Assembly: GCA_963761035.1 (NCBI GenBank)
Contig: CAVXFH010000002.1
Span: forward strand, 1,736,001-1,800,000
DNA from: JARRQJ01 sp963761035
Lineage (GTDB): Bacteria > Pseudomonadota > Gammaproteobacteria > DRLM01
Direction: 5' to 3'
Length of the DNA stretch: 64,000 nucleotides
The notes beneath the pieces were generated by a model. It did not search any database and was not told the DNA's origin. It saw only the letters and a list, made by a program, of their open reading frames with translations. Position numbers and translations under genes: made by a program. Below, in pieces: positions 1 to 8,259 of the stretch. Each line of letters opens with the position of its first letter. Within the stretch, counting starts at the first letter, position 1.

Positions 1-1035
1 CATGACGGATCAAGTATCCGCCGTAAACTCATCGGCCTGTTGAGCCTTTTTTTGGTTGCGGGAACACCGGCGGGAATTGCCAAAACACCCAGTGCGCCAT
101 TGCCGCAACAGTATGGTCGCGCCTGCGCGGCCTGTCATAAGCCGTCGGGCGCACTCGTCATGCAAGTGCAGTCGGGCAAAGACTGCCACCGCTGCCATAG
201 CGATCAATCTCAAGATGCAGTTCAAACGCCCGACCGCCCGCAGACGGCGGCGGTGCAATCCATTCCGACGAGCGATTCGTCCTTGCAGCCGGGCATGAGA
301 TTTCCCATGTATTATCCCAAAAGTCGCTTAGGGGATGCGCCCAACGAGATGATATTGATACCGGCCGGGAAATTCATCATGGGCACCGATGAACGCCTCC
401 CCGACGAGGGGCCGCAGCATACCGTGACCTTGAAGTCTTATTGGATCGATAAGTATGAAGTTACCAATGCCCAGTACAAGAAGTTTATCGACGCCACCGG
501 GCGTCGTTCCCCCGATCATTTCAGCAATCGCACCTATCCGGAGGGCAAGGCCGATCATCCGGTGACCTTCGTGACCTGGTACGACGCCCGCGATTACTGC
601 GGCTGGGCCGGCAAACGCCTGCCCAGCGACGCGGAATGGGAGAAGGCCGCGCGCGGCACCGACGGCCGCATGTTTCCCTGGGGAGCCGGGTTTGACGTCG
701 ACAAGGCCAATACCCCGCAACGCTGGGCCAAGATGGGCATCACCGGCGATACCACGCCGGTGGGATCCTTCGAGGGCGGCAAGAGTCCCTACGGACTCTA
801 TGATATGTCCGGCAACGTATGGGAATGGACCTCATCGTGGTATGTGGCCTATCCCGGCAATAAACACCCCAGCGAAAATTACGGCGAGAAGTATAAGCAG
901 CTCAAAGGCGGCTCATGGTGGGATTGTTCCTTTTATAAATGCGGTATCTCCGCGCCGGTGTTCAACCGCAGCTTCTTCGACTTAAAAGTGAAAAACGAAA
1001 GCTTCGGATTTCGCTGTGCCAAGGATGCCGGTTGA
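1..1035 (+). CDS. FGE-sulfatase-domain protein with N-terminal dihaem c-type motifs (5' partial)
   Basis: The reading frame is open to the first base of the window, and the in-frame TTG at 40 falls inside what looks like a signal peptide (RRKLIGLLSLFLVAG). The true start is therefore probably upstream and the entry is 5' partial. Counting from that TTG, two haem c attachment motifs follow, CAACH at 29-33 and CHRCH at 49-53, then an FGE-sulfatase (SUMF1/EgtB/PvdO fold) domain from about residue 100 to the end, with the typical GKRLPSDAEWEKAARG and GLYDMSGNVWEW blocks. Near the C-terminus KGGSWWDC is followed by a second Cys (C-x4-C), the spacing of the catalytic copper-binding cysteines in true formylglycine-generating enzymes. 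It is likely periplasmic. The substrate is unknown and no sulfatase is nearby. Its stop overlaps the start region of the next FGE-domain gene, so the two are co-transcribed. Confidence 0.85.
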   Translation, partial: HDGSSIRRKLIGLLSLFLVAGTPAGIAKTPSAPLPQQYGRACAACHKPSGALVMQVQSGKDCHRCHSDQSQDAVQTPDRPQTAAVQSIPTSDSSLQPGMRFPMYYPKSRLGDAPNEMILIPAGKFIMGTDERLPDEGPQHTVTLKSYWIDKYEVTNAQYKKFIDATGRRSPDHFSNRTYPEGKADHPVTFVTWYDARDYCGWAGKRLPSDAEWEKAARGTDGRMFPWGAGFDVDKANTPQRWAKMGITGDTTPVGSFEGGKSPYGLYDMSGNVWEWTSSWYVAYPGNKHPSENYGEKYKQLKGGSWWDCSFYKCGISAPVFNRSFFDLKVKNESFGFRCAKDAG

Positions 1036-1036
1036 G

Positions 1037-2071
1037 ATGAAGCCGTTGCATGCGGCGGACATACGCAAATCTCATCGTGGGTATCGGCTCATCGCCGCTG
1101 CGTGCCTGATTTTTTTATTGGCGGCGTGCAGCGGCAAGGACGGCAACTCGCAGGCGCGGACGGCGACCCACCGCGCCACCGACAATGCGGAGATGGTGCT
1201 CGTTCCCGCCGGATCGTTCATCATGGGCAGCGACAAGGTCGACAGCGCCGGATTGAAACAGGAATACGGGCTGGTCGATCCGCTGTTTTTAAACGAGCAT
1301 CCCCGCCGTACGGTGTCATTGGGCGCTTATCTCATCGATAAGTACGAAGTGACCGCCGGCCGGTACAAAGTATTCGTTAACGCGATGAAGACGCTAACCA
1401 GGGCGCAGGGGGGAGATTATCTGGAACCGCCGTTATGGATCCAAAACGGCTATAACGTCAGCGATGATAAATTGCGCGGCATGGACGTCGAGATGCTGCG
1501 TATGGTAGCCACCCGTTATTTCAAGCTGGACATGGATACCGCCAAGATGACCAAGGAGGCGTTGCTCGCCGAGTTGTTCAAGATTCAGCGCCATCGCGAT
1601 ACCTTGCCGGTCACCGAAGTCAATTGGTACGACGCCTTCAGCTATTGCCAGTGGGCCGGCAAACGCCTGCCCAGCGAAGCGGAATGGGAAAAGGCCGCGC
1701 GCGGCAGCGACGGCCGGGAATTCCCCTGGGGCAATGACTGGGACGCGAGCAAGACCAATACCGGTGAAACGCAGAATGACGAAGCGGTTGTGCCGGTCGG
1801 CTCAATGCCCGCCGACAAGTCTCCCTACGGCGTCTATGATATGGCGGGTAATGTTTCGGAATGGGTGAACGATTGGTTCCAGGCATATCCCGGTTCCGAT
1901 TATCAACATCCCGCCTACGGCAAGATTCACAAGGTCGTGCGCGGCGGCGGCTCCGGGGTGGGACACTACGCCTTGAGCATCTTTTATCGCGGCGCACGCC
2001 GCAACCATGCCGATCCTACCTTGAGCGGCACCGACGTAGGTTTTCGTTGCGCGCAGGATGCTCCCCGCTGA
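1037..2071 (+). CDS. FGE-sulfatase-domain lipoprotein
   Basis: The protein belongs to the SUMF1/FGE-sulfatase family and is predicted to be a periplasmic lipoprotein: from the ATG at 1037, a hydrophobic segment ends in a lipobox LAAC with Cys31. The FGE-like domain spans roughly residues 50-344 and contains GKRLPSEAEWEKAARG and GVYDMAGNVSEW. It carries an insertion of about 60 residues relative to the upstream paralogue, between the YEVTAGRYK block and the WYDAFSYCQWAG block. Unlike the upstream gene it lacks the paired cysteines after RGGG, so it is unlikely to have formylglycine-generating activity and may act as a binding or scaffold protein. An upstream in-frame ATG at 1025 and GTG at 1016 overlap the previous gene; I chose 1037 because AAGGA at 1021-1025 gives a usable ribosome-binding site. 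Confidence 0.85.
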   Translation: MKPLHAADIRKSHRGYRLIAAACLIFLLAACSGKDGNSQARTATHRATDNAEMVLVPAGSFIMGSDKVDSAGLKQEYGLVDPLFLNEHPRRTVSLGAYLIDKYEVTAGRYKVFVNAMKTLTRAQGGDYLEPPLWIQNGYNVSDDKLRGMDVEMLRMVATRYFKLDMDTAKMTKEALLAELFKIQRHRDTLPVTEVNWYDAFSYCQWAGKRLPSEAEWEKAARGSDGREFPWGNDWDASKTNTGETQNDEAVVPVGSMPADKSPYGVYDMAGNVSEWVNDWFQAYPGSDYQHPAYGKIHKVVRGGGSGVGHYALSIFYRGARRNHADPTLSGTDVGFRCAQDAPR

Positions 2072-2240
2072 GATTCTCGGCGCCTGGCGCGGGCGGGCGG
2101 CGAAAATCGCCGCTTACGTATAAACTGCATTTCTGGGCCGCCATCGCCGCGATGTCGGTGATTAAGTCCGCGGCGCATCATTTTTATGGGATATGGATGA
2201 CGCGAGAAAATATGGAGCTTAAAGACGGATCGTCCCCTCG

Positions 2241-2513
2241 TCACGCCTTGGGCGGGACATAACCTTCGGGCGGCGCCGAGCCTTCGCCGAAGAAAAATTT
2301 CTCCATTTCACCTTCCAGAAACTTGCGCGCCTTGGGATCGAGGGGCGATATACGGTTTTCGTTGATCAACATGGTCTGATGTTTTAGCCATGTCTGCCAG
2401 GCTTCCTTGGAAACATTCTCGAAAATACGTTTGCCGAGTCCGCCGGGATAGGGCGGTAGGGCGAGACCTTCCGCTTCGCGGCCGAGTTTGATACATTTAA
2501 CCATGCGTGCCAT
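2241..2513 (-). CDS. yggX: Probable Fe(2+)-trafficking protein YggX
   Basis: This 90-residue protein matches the YggX family in length and sequence. It has the N-terminal CIKLGREAEGL block with the conserved Cys7, the PYPGGLG turn, the SKEAWQTWLKHQTMLINE core and the C-terminal FFFGEG. YggX is cytoplasmic and has been linked to iron delivery to, and oxidative protection of, Fe-S enzymes. It lies downstream of mutY on the same strand. MutY is itself a 4Fe-4S enzyme and the mutY-yggX order is widespread in gammaproteobacteria, so this is a standard operon. The start ATG at 2513 gives MARMVKC; a second ATG three codons in is possible but less like the family. Confidence 0.97.
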   Translation of the reverse strand: MARMVKCIKLGREAEGLALPPYPGGLGKRIFENVSKEAWQTWLKHQTMLINENRISPLDPKARKFLEGEMEKFFFGEGSAPPEGYVPPKA

Positions 2514-2641
2514 CGTTGTGCTCCTTGGAGGCCTGTTTCGGTTTTTTCGGTTTATGCGGCGGAATGAAACTCGCCATAACTATCTCCCGTCTCTTTCCGC
2601 GAAGACGCCCGCCGCCAGGATGAAGGGCGAACGCCGTAAAT

Positions 2642-3697
2642 TCATGCAAGCATCGACAACAGACTTTTCACCGGCGCGGCTAATCCCAGCGGTTGCGGCG
2701 CGTTGAGATTGTACCAAACGGCCTCCGTGCCCTCCATGAGCGAGACCGGGTGCTCGTCGAGTCGCAGCAGCACGGGATGAATGTCCAGATGAAAATGGCT
2801 GAAGCTGTGACGCAACGGCGGCCAGCGGGCCTCCTCGCGGACGCCGGTTCCCAGCCGCCGGTGGCACCAGCTCATAATATCATCCCCGGTTGCGCACTCC
2901 GGCGGGCTCCACAAGCCGCCCCAAATGCCCGAGGGCGGGCGCTTCACCAATAGGATGGCTGCGTCGGCATTTCGCACCAGCAACAAATGCGTGCTCCGTA
3001 CCGGCAGCGCCCCATGCGGTTTGGGCGTGGGGAGTTCCTTCATACGATTTTGCCGATAAGCGAGGCATTGTGCTTGTACGGGACAGCGTTCACACCGGGG
3101 TTGACCGCGGGTACACAGTGTGGCGCCCAGATCCATGATCGCTTGGGTATAGTGGGCGACACGCCGGGTTGGGGTGAGTTGACGGGACACATCCCACAGA
3201 AGATTTTCGATTCGCTTGTTACCGGGCCAGCCCTCGATGGCGTGATAGCGGGTAAGCACGCGTTTCACGTTGCCGTCCAGGATGGGATGGGTCTGTCCCG
3301 CCGCCAGCGCCAGGACGGCCCCCGCCGTGGAACGGCCGATGCCGGGCAATTGCATGACCGCCGCGATGTCCAATGGAAATACGCCATGGTGGCGGTCGCG
3401 GATCCGTTGTGCCGACGTATGCATGTTGCGGGCGCGGGCGTAATAGCCGAGACCGCTCCAGTGGTGCAATACCGCGTCCAGCGGGGCGTCCGCGAGGCCG
3501 GCGACATCGGGGAAACGCGCCAGGAAACGTCGATAGTAGGGGATGACGGTAGCGACTTGCGTCTGCTGCAACATGATCTCCGACACCCACACGCGATACG
3601 GCGTGGGATCCTGTTGCCAAGGCAGGTCCTTGCGGCCGTGGTTGTCCCACCACGCCAACAGCCGTTTGCTGAATGATGGCGGCAACGTTTTCGGCAT
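2642..3697 (-). CDS. mutY: A/G-specific adenine DNA glycosylase MutY
   Basis: MutY removes adenine mispaired with 8-oxoguanine. The 351-residue protein shows the catalytic helix VSEIMLQQTQV with the conserved Glu, the helix-hairpin-helix LPGIGRSTAGAV, the catalytic Asp in ILDGNVKRVLTR, and the 4Fe-4S loop with C-x6-C-x2-C-x5-C spacing (CTRGQPRC, then CPVQAQC). The C-terminal third is the NUDIX-like 8-oxoG recognition domain (LLVRNADAAILLVKRP onward). The length is normal. Its ATG abuts the stop codon of asmA with no gap, and yggX follows, giving an asmA-mutY-yggX transcription unit. Together with mutM at 62.4 kb the window holds two of the three GO-system genes. Confidence 0.98.
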   Translation of the reverse strand: MPKTLPPSFSKRLLAWWDNHGRKDLPWQQDPTPYRVWVSEIMLQQTQVATVIPYYRRFLARFPDVAGLADAPLDAVLHHWSGLGYYARARNMHTSAQRIRDRHHGVFPLDIAAVMQLPGIGRSTAGAVLALAAGQTHPILDGNVKRVLTRYHAIEGWPGNKRIENLLWDVSRQLTPTRRVAHYTQAIMDLGATLCTRGQPRCERCPVQAQCLAYRQNRMKELPTPKPHGALPVRSTHLLLVRNADAAILLVKRPPSGIWGGLWSPPECATGDDIMSWCHRRLGTGVREEARWPPLRHSFSHFHLDIHPVLLRLDEHPVSLMEGTEAVWYNLNAPQPLGLAAPVKSLLSMLA

Positions 3698-5887
3698 CTA
3701 TTTGAGTAGATTCTTCAGTTTGTTTTTCAGCTTTTGTTGCAGCTTTTGTTTTTCCTTATCGAGGCGCGCCTTGGCCTTTTGTTTGAGCATCTCGTCGAGA
3801 TCGGTCGTGAATTTCGGCGCGCTGAGGGTACCTTCCACCCGGATGGGAATCGCGGTGTCTTTATACTGCCCCAATTGCTTGGCCAGTTGCCCGGCGGGTA
3901 CGGCATCGAGGCGCAACGCCAAGGCGTCATCGACCAGGTTCACCGTGCCGCGCCCCTTCACGTTCAGTTGCGCCGAGTTGAGCGTCAGGTCTTTGGTCTC
4001 GATCAGGCCGTTGCTGACCGTGGCGGTGGCGGCGAACTTTGAAAATACGGTTTGATCGAGCCTGCCGGCATCGATGCCCAGGCCCTGGATGTACTTTAGG
4101 TAATCCTTTTGGAGCAGCTTGATGAGATTGACGCCGTTGACGTGTCCGTTCTGAAATGAAAAGCCGAGTACGCCGTTGAGGGTTGGTTTGAGCGACTCGG
4201 GGCTGAGGCCGGCGCCGCTCAGTTTTAGATGGAGATTGCCGGTGCCGGCGACCAGATCTTTTTCCAGCAAATCTCTCGTCAAGGGGCCGATCTCAATGCC
4301 GCTCAGGGACTCGTTGATGGAAACCCGCGCCGACTTGCCGCGGGCATCGAGCTGGAGATCGCCGCGATAATCGCCGCCGTAGAGATGGGCCGTCAGGGGT
4401 GTGGCGCGGATCATCCCCGTCTTGGCGCTGAGGCCCAGCTTGATATCGCTCACGGTCAGTTTGGCAATCTTGAGTTTGCCGATGCCGATATCGCCTTCCA
4501 CGTCCAGGGCGCGCAAGGTCTCCAGCGGCAATTCAGCGGCACCCGCGCCGACGGCGGCGGCGGGAGTGGCCACCTTGGCGTTCCCCGCCGTCGGCGGCGG
4601 CAGATATCGATCGGCGTTGATATCGTCCATGGCAAGCTGGAAGCGATAGGCGGGGCGAGCGAAATTTTTAATCGTTGCCTTGCCGGTGATCTGCGTTTGG
4701 TCCACCTTGGCTTGCAACTTGGTGAGTTCCGCGTCCGTTGCCGAGGCGGTGAATTCCACGGTGGCAGCGACTGCGCTGAGGGCTTGTTTGTTCGCGGTAG
4801 CGAGCGGCGCGCCGCGGAAGCGGCCGAGCAGTTCGCGCGCGTCAAAACTGGCAACGCTAAGCTCGCCCGTGAAACGCGGCGCTTCGAGCAAGTGCTGAGC
4901 TTGGATCCGGCCGTTGATCTGGAGATTCCATGCCGCGAGGCTGAGTGGTTCTACCGCCAGTGTTCCTTTCTGAAGATTCACGATCACATCGGCGTTGAGC
5001 GCAGCATCCAACTGTTTGCCGGGCAGCTTGTCGCCGCGCAACGCAACAAGCAACTGCAAACCCTTTAACCGGTAATCCTTGGCGGCGAGGTTGAGCACGG
5101 CATCGCTGCTCAGGGTTAACTTGAGGTCATCCGCCGGGAGGCCTCGACCATGGGCTTGGGCGGTCACTTTCAATCCCTTCAGTTGCAGTGACGGCGTCTC
5201 GAAATTATACAACGCCTGGGTGTTCACCCCGAGGTGCGCGCCGAGGGCGGGCGCAGTGCTCATAATATCGGTGTCCAGTTCCAGGGTGACGGGGGCATGG
5301 GGCGCAATCGACCCGGTATGCAGAGCCAGTTTGCTCAATTCATAGTGGGTTTTATTTTGCAGGTCGTCCCAAATAATCGTGGCGTCCTTAACCTTGACGC
5401 CGCCGATGGCGAAGGTGGTCGCCGTCACGGCCGCGGTGCTTTTGCTCGCGGCGGCGGGCGATGCGGAAGATTGCCGGTTTTTTCCGGACGTCAGGTCGTC
5501 CCAATTGGTCTTTCCCGCTGCATTGCGTATCAGGTGCAGGTAGAGGCCGTCGAGGGTGACGGTATCGACTTCCACGTCTTTCCTGAGCAAGGGCAGCAGC
5601 TTGACTTTTACGGCCGCACCTTCGATCTTGGCGAAGGCTTCCTTGCCGAAGCCGGGGGCATTGCCGAGGCTCATGGCGCCGGTTTCCACCCCCAGCCAGG
5701 GAAATAAGGAGAGCTGCAGATCGCCTTGAACAAGGAGTTCGCGCCCGGTAGCCTTTTCTACCGCCGCGGCGATTTCAGGCTTGAATTTATTAGGGTCGAA
5801 AACCAGGAGGACAACGATGATCGCGGCGATAAACAAGACCGCAACGCCGCCCAGGGTCCATAGCGTCATCTTCAAGAATCGTTTCAT
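3698..5887 (-). CDS. asmA: AsmA family protein
   Basis: The protein is 729 residues, starts with one N-terminal membrane segment (about residues 8-30), and continues into a long periplasmic region of the AsmA type. Family hallmarks are FDPNKFKPEIAAAVEKATGRELLVQGDLQLSLFP-like sequence near the N-terminus (shown here only as position about 30-65) and the C-terminal AsmA-C-like repeats. The tail is strongly basic and Lys-rich (KQKAKARLDKEKQKL). AsmA-like proteins are repeat beta-groove bridge proteins implicated in phospholipid transport between the membranes. It is the first gene of the asmA-mutY-yggX unit. The remaining upstream sequence of about 150 bp to the divergent gene at 6036 should contain its promoter, but I see no convincing boxes. 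Confidence 0.93.
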   Translation of the reverse strand: MKRFLKMTLWTLGGVAVLFIAAIIVVLLVFDPNKFKPEIAAAVEKATGRELLVQGDLQLSLFPWLGVETGAMSLGNAPGFGKEAFAKIEGAAVKVKLLPLLRKDVEVDTVTLDGLYLHLIRNAAGKTNWDDLTSGKNRQSSASPAAASKSTAAVTATTFAIGGVKVKDATIIWDDLQNKTHYELSKLALHTGSIAPHAPVTLELDTDIMSTAPALGAHLGVNTQALYNFETPSLQLKGLKVTAQAHGRGLPADDLKLTLSSDAVLNLAAKDYRLKGLQLLVALRGDKLPGKQLDAALNADVIVNLQKGTLAVEPLSLAAWNLQINGRIQAQHLLEAPRFTGELSVASFDARELLGRFRGAPLATANKQALSAVAATVEFTASATDAELTKLQAKVDQTQITGKATIKNFARPAYRFQLAMDDINADRYLPPPTAGNAKVATPAAAVGAGAAELPLETLRALDVEGDIGIGKLKIAKLTVSDIKLGLSAKTGMIRATPLTAHLYGGDYRGDLQLDARGKSARVSINESLSGIEIGPLTRDLLEKDLVAGTGNLHLKLSGAGLSPESLKPTLNGVLGFSFQNGHVNGVNLIKLLQKDYLKYIQGLGIDAGRLDQTVFSKFAATATVSNGLIETKDLTLNSAQLNVKGRGTVNLVDDALALRLDAVPAGQLAKQLGQYKDTAIPIRVEGTLSAPKFTTDLDEMLKQKAKARLDKEKQKLQQKLKNKLKNLLK

Positions 5888-6035
5888 CTGCTTCCCTGGT
5901 AGTTGCCAATAGCCTGAGAATGAATATCATACCGTGACGGCGGGGCGTCGCCTAATAACGCGGTGAACCGTGGAGCTGAGAAGGGTCGCCGTGGCGCGGC
6001 TGCCGGTTGGAAAGTTTGGAGGCTCGCTTCTTATT

Positions 6036-6428
6036 ATGACAACGATGGTAACTCGTCCTATCCTCGTCAAGAGTGGTGACGCCGTCAATGACGGTGTCTT
6101 GCATCTGCAGGCCTTCAACGACCGGGAGCGCAAGATCCGCGCCGCGAAAATATGGGGGTTGATGTGGCTGTTCGCCGTATTGTCGCTGCCTATCATCATC
6201 GCGCACTTCGTGCTGGTGCCCGGTTTCCTGATCGCGGGACCGGTGATGGCCTATAAGCGTTATCGCGTCTTGGCGGTACCCGATCACGTCAGCGGCAACT
6301 GCCCCGCCGGAAAGGAAGATTTCACACTGCAACTGGAGCCCACCGATCGTCTGCCGATGTGGACCCATTGCCCTGCTTGCGATGCCTCCTTGCACTTGAT
6401 GGAAAAAGAACAGTCTTCTCTACCTTAG
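6036..6428 (+). CDS. Hypothetical two-pass membrane protein with C-terminal CPAC motif
   Basis: I do not recognise the family. From the ATG at 6036 the protein is about 130 residues. It contains a hydrophobic region around residues 35-70 (WGLMWLFAVLSLPIIIAHFV, then LVPGFLIAGPVMAY) that could form two membrane spans. A cytoplasmic or periplasmic tail holds three cysteines, one as NCPAG and a pair as HCPACD, the latter resembling a thioredoxin-like or metal-binding Cys pair. An upstream frame extension to 5970 exists, but GGAGG at 6018-6022 favours 6036 or the ATG at 6045. It is divergent from asmA. The following tiny membrane gene lies 38 bp downstream. Confidence 0.6.
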   Translation: MTTMVTRPILVKSGDAVNDGVLHLQAFNDRERKIRAAKIWGLMWLFAVLSLPIIIAHFVLVPGFLIAGPVMAYKRYRVLAVPDHVSGNCPAGKEDFTLQLEPTDRLPMWTHCPACDASLHLMEKEQSSLP

Positions 6429-6466
6429 CCGGGGAAGCCCAGCGCCGGTCAACACGGAATTATTTT

Positions 6467-6568
6467 ATGCGCGCCACTTTTGCCTTTATTATCCTGAGTG
6501 TTATGGCGCTGTCCGCGGTTATCGCCTTGGTTCTGATGCTCTATATGTTGGGCATTATCGGCAATTGA
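6467..6568 (+). CDS. Putative 33-residue single-span membrane protein
   Basis: An ATG at 6467 opens a 33-codon frame that is almost entirely hydrophobic (ATFAFIILSVMALSAVIALV, then LMLYMLGIIGN), with a single Arg at residue 2. It follows the 6036 gene by 38 bp on the same strand. Its composition is that of a bacterial small membrane protein or a cyd/cco-type accessory subunit, but I cannot assign it to a family. No strong ribosome-binding site is visible. The call rests on the clean, uniformly hydrophobic composition and is tentative. Confidence 0.4.
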   Translation: MRATFAFIILSVMALSAVIALVLMLYMLGIIGN

Positions 6569-6661
6569 TCGCGGGCGCCGTCTTAGCTTGCTTTGTAGCC
6601 GCTGTAGTGTGATTATTTTACAAATACTCTCATTAGCAATACTTTAAACAGAGAAAGCAAG

Positions 6662-7147
6662 GTGGAAATTGTGAGTGACTATTGTGTGGTGACCGTTGAC
6701 AGCAGCCGGGCCCGGTTCTTTATCCTGGCGCCGGCAAGCCAGCCCGAAGTGGAGTCGGGACCGGCCTTGGTGGAACAGGGCGAAGACCTGATCAATGCGG
6801 AGACGCAGCTCCCCGGGCGGGAACTGTGGAGCGACACGGCGGCGGGCGGCGAAAACCATACCTTCGACGATCATCGCGATAAGCATGCCGATGAATTCAA
6901 GCGCCGTTTTGCTAAGTTGGTGGCGGGGCAGGCGGTAAAGCTCGCCGGACGCACTAAAGCGAAGACGCTGGTGGTGGTGGCAGAAAAACAGATGCTCGGT
7001 TTTCTGCGCAATGAAATGCACCTCTCGCCGAAGGCGGAATTTACAGTGCGCGAATTCGCCAAGGACTTGAGCCGTCTGTCGCCGCAGGATTTGCAAAGTC
7101 ATTTGGCGGCCGAGGGTCTGGTGCCGTCGCGCCAGCGCCGGTCGTAA
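6662..7147 (+). CDS. Host attachment family protein (baeRF-like)
   Basis: About 161 residues, resembling the 'protein required for attachment to host cells' family, a release-factor-like fold. It opens with YCVVTVDSSRARFFIL, typical of the family's VVVADSSRARIF start. It continues with a conserved HADEFKRRFAK segment and KTLVVVAEKQMLGFLR, and ends with SRLSPQDLQSHLAAEGLV. It is probably cytoplasmic. The function is unproven; family members are related to archaeal eRF1 domains and the 'attachment' name comes from one plant-associated study. The start is a GTG at 6662; a second GTG at 6671 is equally possible. It is preceded by 93 bp of AT-rich DNA. Confidence 0.85.
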   Translation: MEIVSDYCVVTVDSSRARFFILAPASQPEVESGPALVEQGEDLINAETQLPGRELWSDTAAGGENHTFDDHRDKHADEFKRRFAKLVAGQAVKLAGRTKAKTLVVVAEKQMLGFLRNEMHLSPKAEFTVREFAKDLSRLSPQDLQSHLAAEGLVPSRQRRS

Positions 7148-7202
7148 ACCGCGACCGTCGCGTCGGCTGCTTGTTTATTAGGGTAAGATTGTGCGGAGAA
7201 GG

Positions 7203-7276
7203 TGGAGCGGGTGATGGGAATCGAACCCACGCTAGTAGCTTGGGAAGCTACAGTTCTACCATTGAACTACACCCGC
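7203..7276 (-). tRNA. glyU: tRNA-Gly (anticodon CCC)
   Basis: Read on the minus strand, this folds as a complete cloverleaf: acceptor GCGGGTG pairs with CACCCGC, followed by discriminator T and an encoded CCA. The D arm contains TTCAATGGTAGAA, and the T arm GTGGG/CCCAT carries a standard TTCGATT loop. The anticodon stem GTAGC/GCTAC encloses the loop TTCCCAA, giving anticodon CCC, which decodes GGG. The sequence is closely similar to Escherichia coli glyU. The 3' end lies 55 bp past the stop codon of the convergent gene at 6662-7147. Confidence 0.97.
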
Positions 7277-7540
7277 AAATTCGCAGAGTCCCAATAGTTT
7301 ACAACCGCTGGGGTTGAACAGTCGAGCCAAACTGGTATGACTTCCGCTACGACTCGGAATGTGGGTCGACAGCTAGTATTTGGTAATAGAAAACAATAAG
7401 CCCAGCTCATTTGGACCGTCCTCTTATTGGTAGGGTAGGGATTTTTTTAACGGAATTGTAGTCTAACCCTTGGATCATAATTATCAAAAGCGTATCATGA
7501 AATTATAGTAGTCGCGACGTAGCTAATCAGGGGTGTCCAA

Positions 7541-8008
7541 ATGTCGTATCAGAGGGGTGTTTTAATCCTAAGCTTGGCTCTCGTACTTTTGGGTATGGGC
7601 GTCACAGTTGGATGCCGTGCTGACGGGGTAACTGCGCCGCGAGCAGTATTTGGGTCCCAGAACGCCACCCTCCTTCTGTGCGCCGTGGACTTCTCCCCAT
7701 GCATTTCCGCCGTCCCGTCTTCTCAGAGGACCGCGCACAATGCCGGACGGCAGGGTAGCATCGAAGTCCGTCCGCTACAACTTGCGTCTGGCGGGCGTGG
7801 CGCGAATGCTGGATGGCAAACCTCGGGCAAGTCTGCGTCCGGCAGAGAGGTTAATTTCAGCGTGGCTTCCTCGGGAGCGGATACAGATGCCAATGGAAGG
7901 TTCGCGCTCAATGTGACGCTGGATAGTCACTATCACGGCGCCATTTACAACAGCCAGGATCCTTTCGAGCCCATGCAGGTTTCCCTTAACTACGTCCGTG
8001 CCTGGTAG
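7541..8008 (+). CDS. Hypothetical exported protein
   Basis: The frame encodes about 155 residues starting at an ATG preceded by AT-rich DNA. Residues 6-25 are hydrophobic (GVLILSLALVLLGMGVTVGC) and look like a signal peptide, possibly with a weak lipobox before Cys25. The middle is low-complexity (Gly, Ser, Ala) and the C-terminal part (ADTDANGRFALNVTLDSHYH and on) looks like a beta-rich extracellular sequence. I recognise no family. A 41-bp segment at 7678-7718 inside the frame recurs at 8219-8259 outside any gene, so part of the frame may be repeat-derived and the gene may be damaged or not expressed. Confidence 0.35.
   Translation: MSYQRGVLILSLALVLLGMGVTVGCRADGVTAPRAVFGSQNATLLLCAVDFSPCISAVPSSQRTAHNAGRQGSIEVRPLQLASGGRGANAGWQTSGKSASGREVNFSVASSGADTDANGRFALNVTLDSHYHGAIYNSQDPFEPMQVSLNYVRAW
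7678..7718 (+). repeat. 41-bp direct repeat, copy 1
   Basis: This segment, beginning GTGCGCCGTGGACTTC and ending CCGCCGTCCCGT, recurs at 8219-8259 with one mismatch (T to A at the ninth base or so). The copy lies within the hypothetical gene at 7541-8008. The 541-bp spacing and the absence of similarity on either side suggest a small dispersed repeat and not a tandem gene duplication. Confidence 0.8.
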
Positions 8009-8177
8009 TAGCGACCCGCTAACGTAATTGCGGGCATAGTGTTCTAGTTTCTTCCGTGCTTATTCGGTTGTATCCCATAGCCATGACCGGTTGTGTGTTG
8101 AGCATCTGCATTTCACCGAAGCAGCCGTGACTATGGACTGTTGCCACTCATCTATATTGATTAGCGTTCATAGCCCG

Positions 8178-8212
8178 GTAGGGCGTAATAACCGAAGGGC
8201 ATTACGCCCTAC
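8178..8212. repeat. REP-like perfect hairpin
   Basis: The arms GTAGGGCGTAAT (8178-8189) and ATTACGCCCTAC (8201-8212) are perfect reverse complements around an 11-nt loop AACCGAAGGGC. Hairpins of this composition are a common intergenic repetitive element type in proteobacteria. It has no T-tract on either side, so it is not an obvious intrinsic terminator. Confidence 0.75.
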
Positions 8213-8218
8213 TGCACA

Positions 8219-8259
8219 GTGCGCCGAGGACTTCTCCCCATGCATTTCCGCCGTCCCGT
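8219..8259 (+). repeat. 41-bp direct repeat, copy 2
   Basis: Second copy of the segment at 7678-7718, 40 of 41 bases identical. It begins seven bases after the hairpin at 8178-8212, inside the stretch bracketed by the ATTAGCGTT direct repeats. Confidence 0.8.

Noticed and set aside
7203..7276. tRNA-Gly as an integration (att) site
   Set aside because: The gene is intact, no integrase is nearby, and the adjacent repeats are short and unrelated to the tRNA 3' end.
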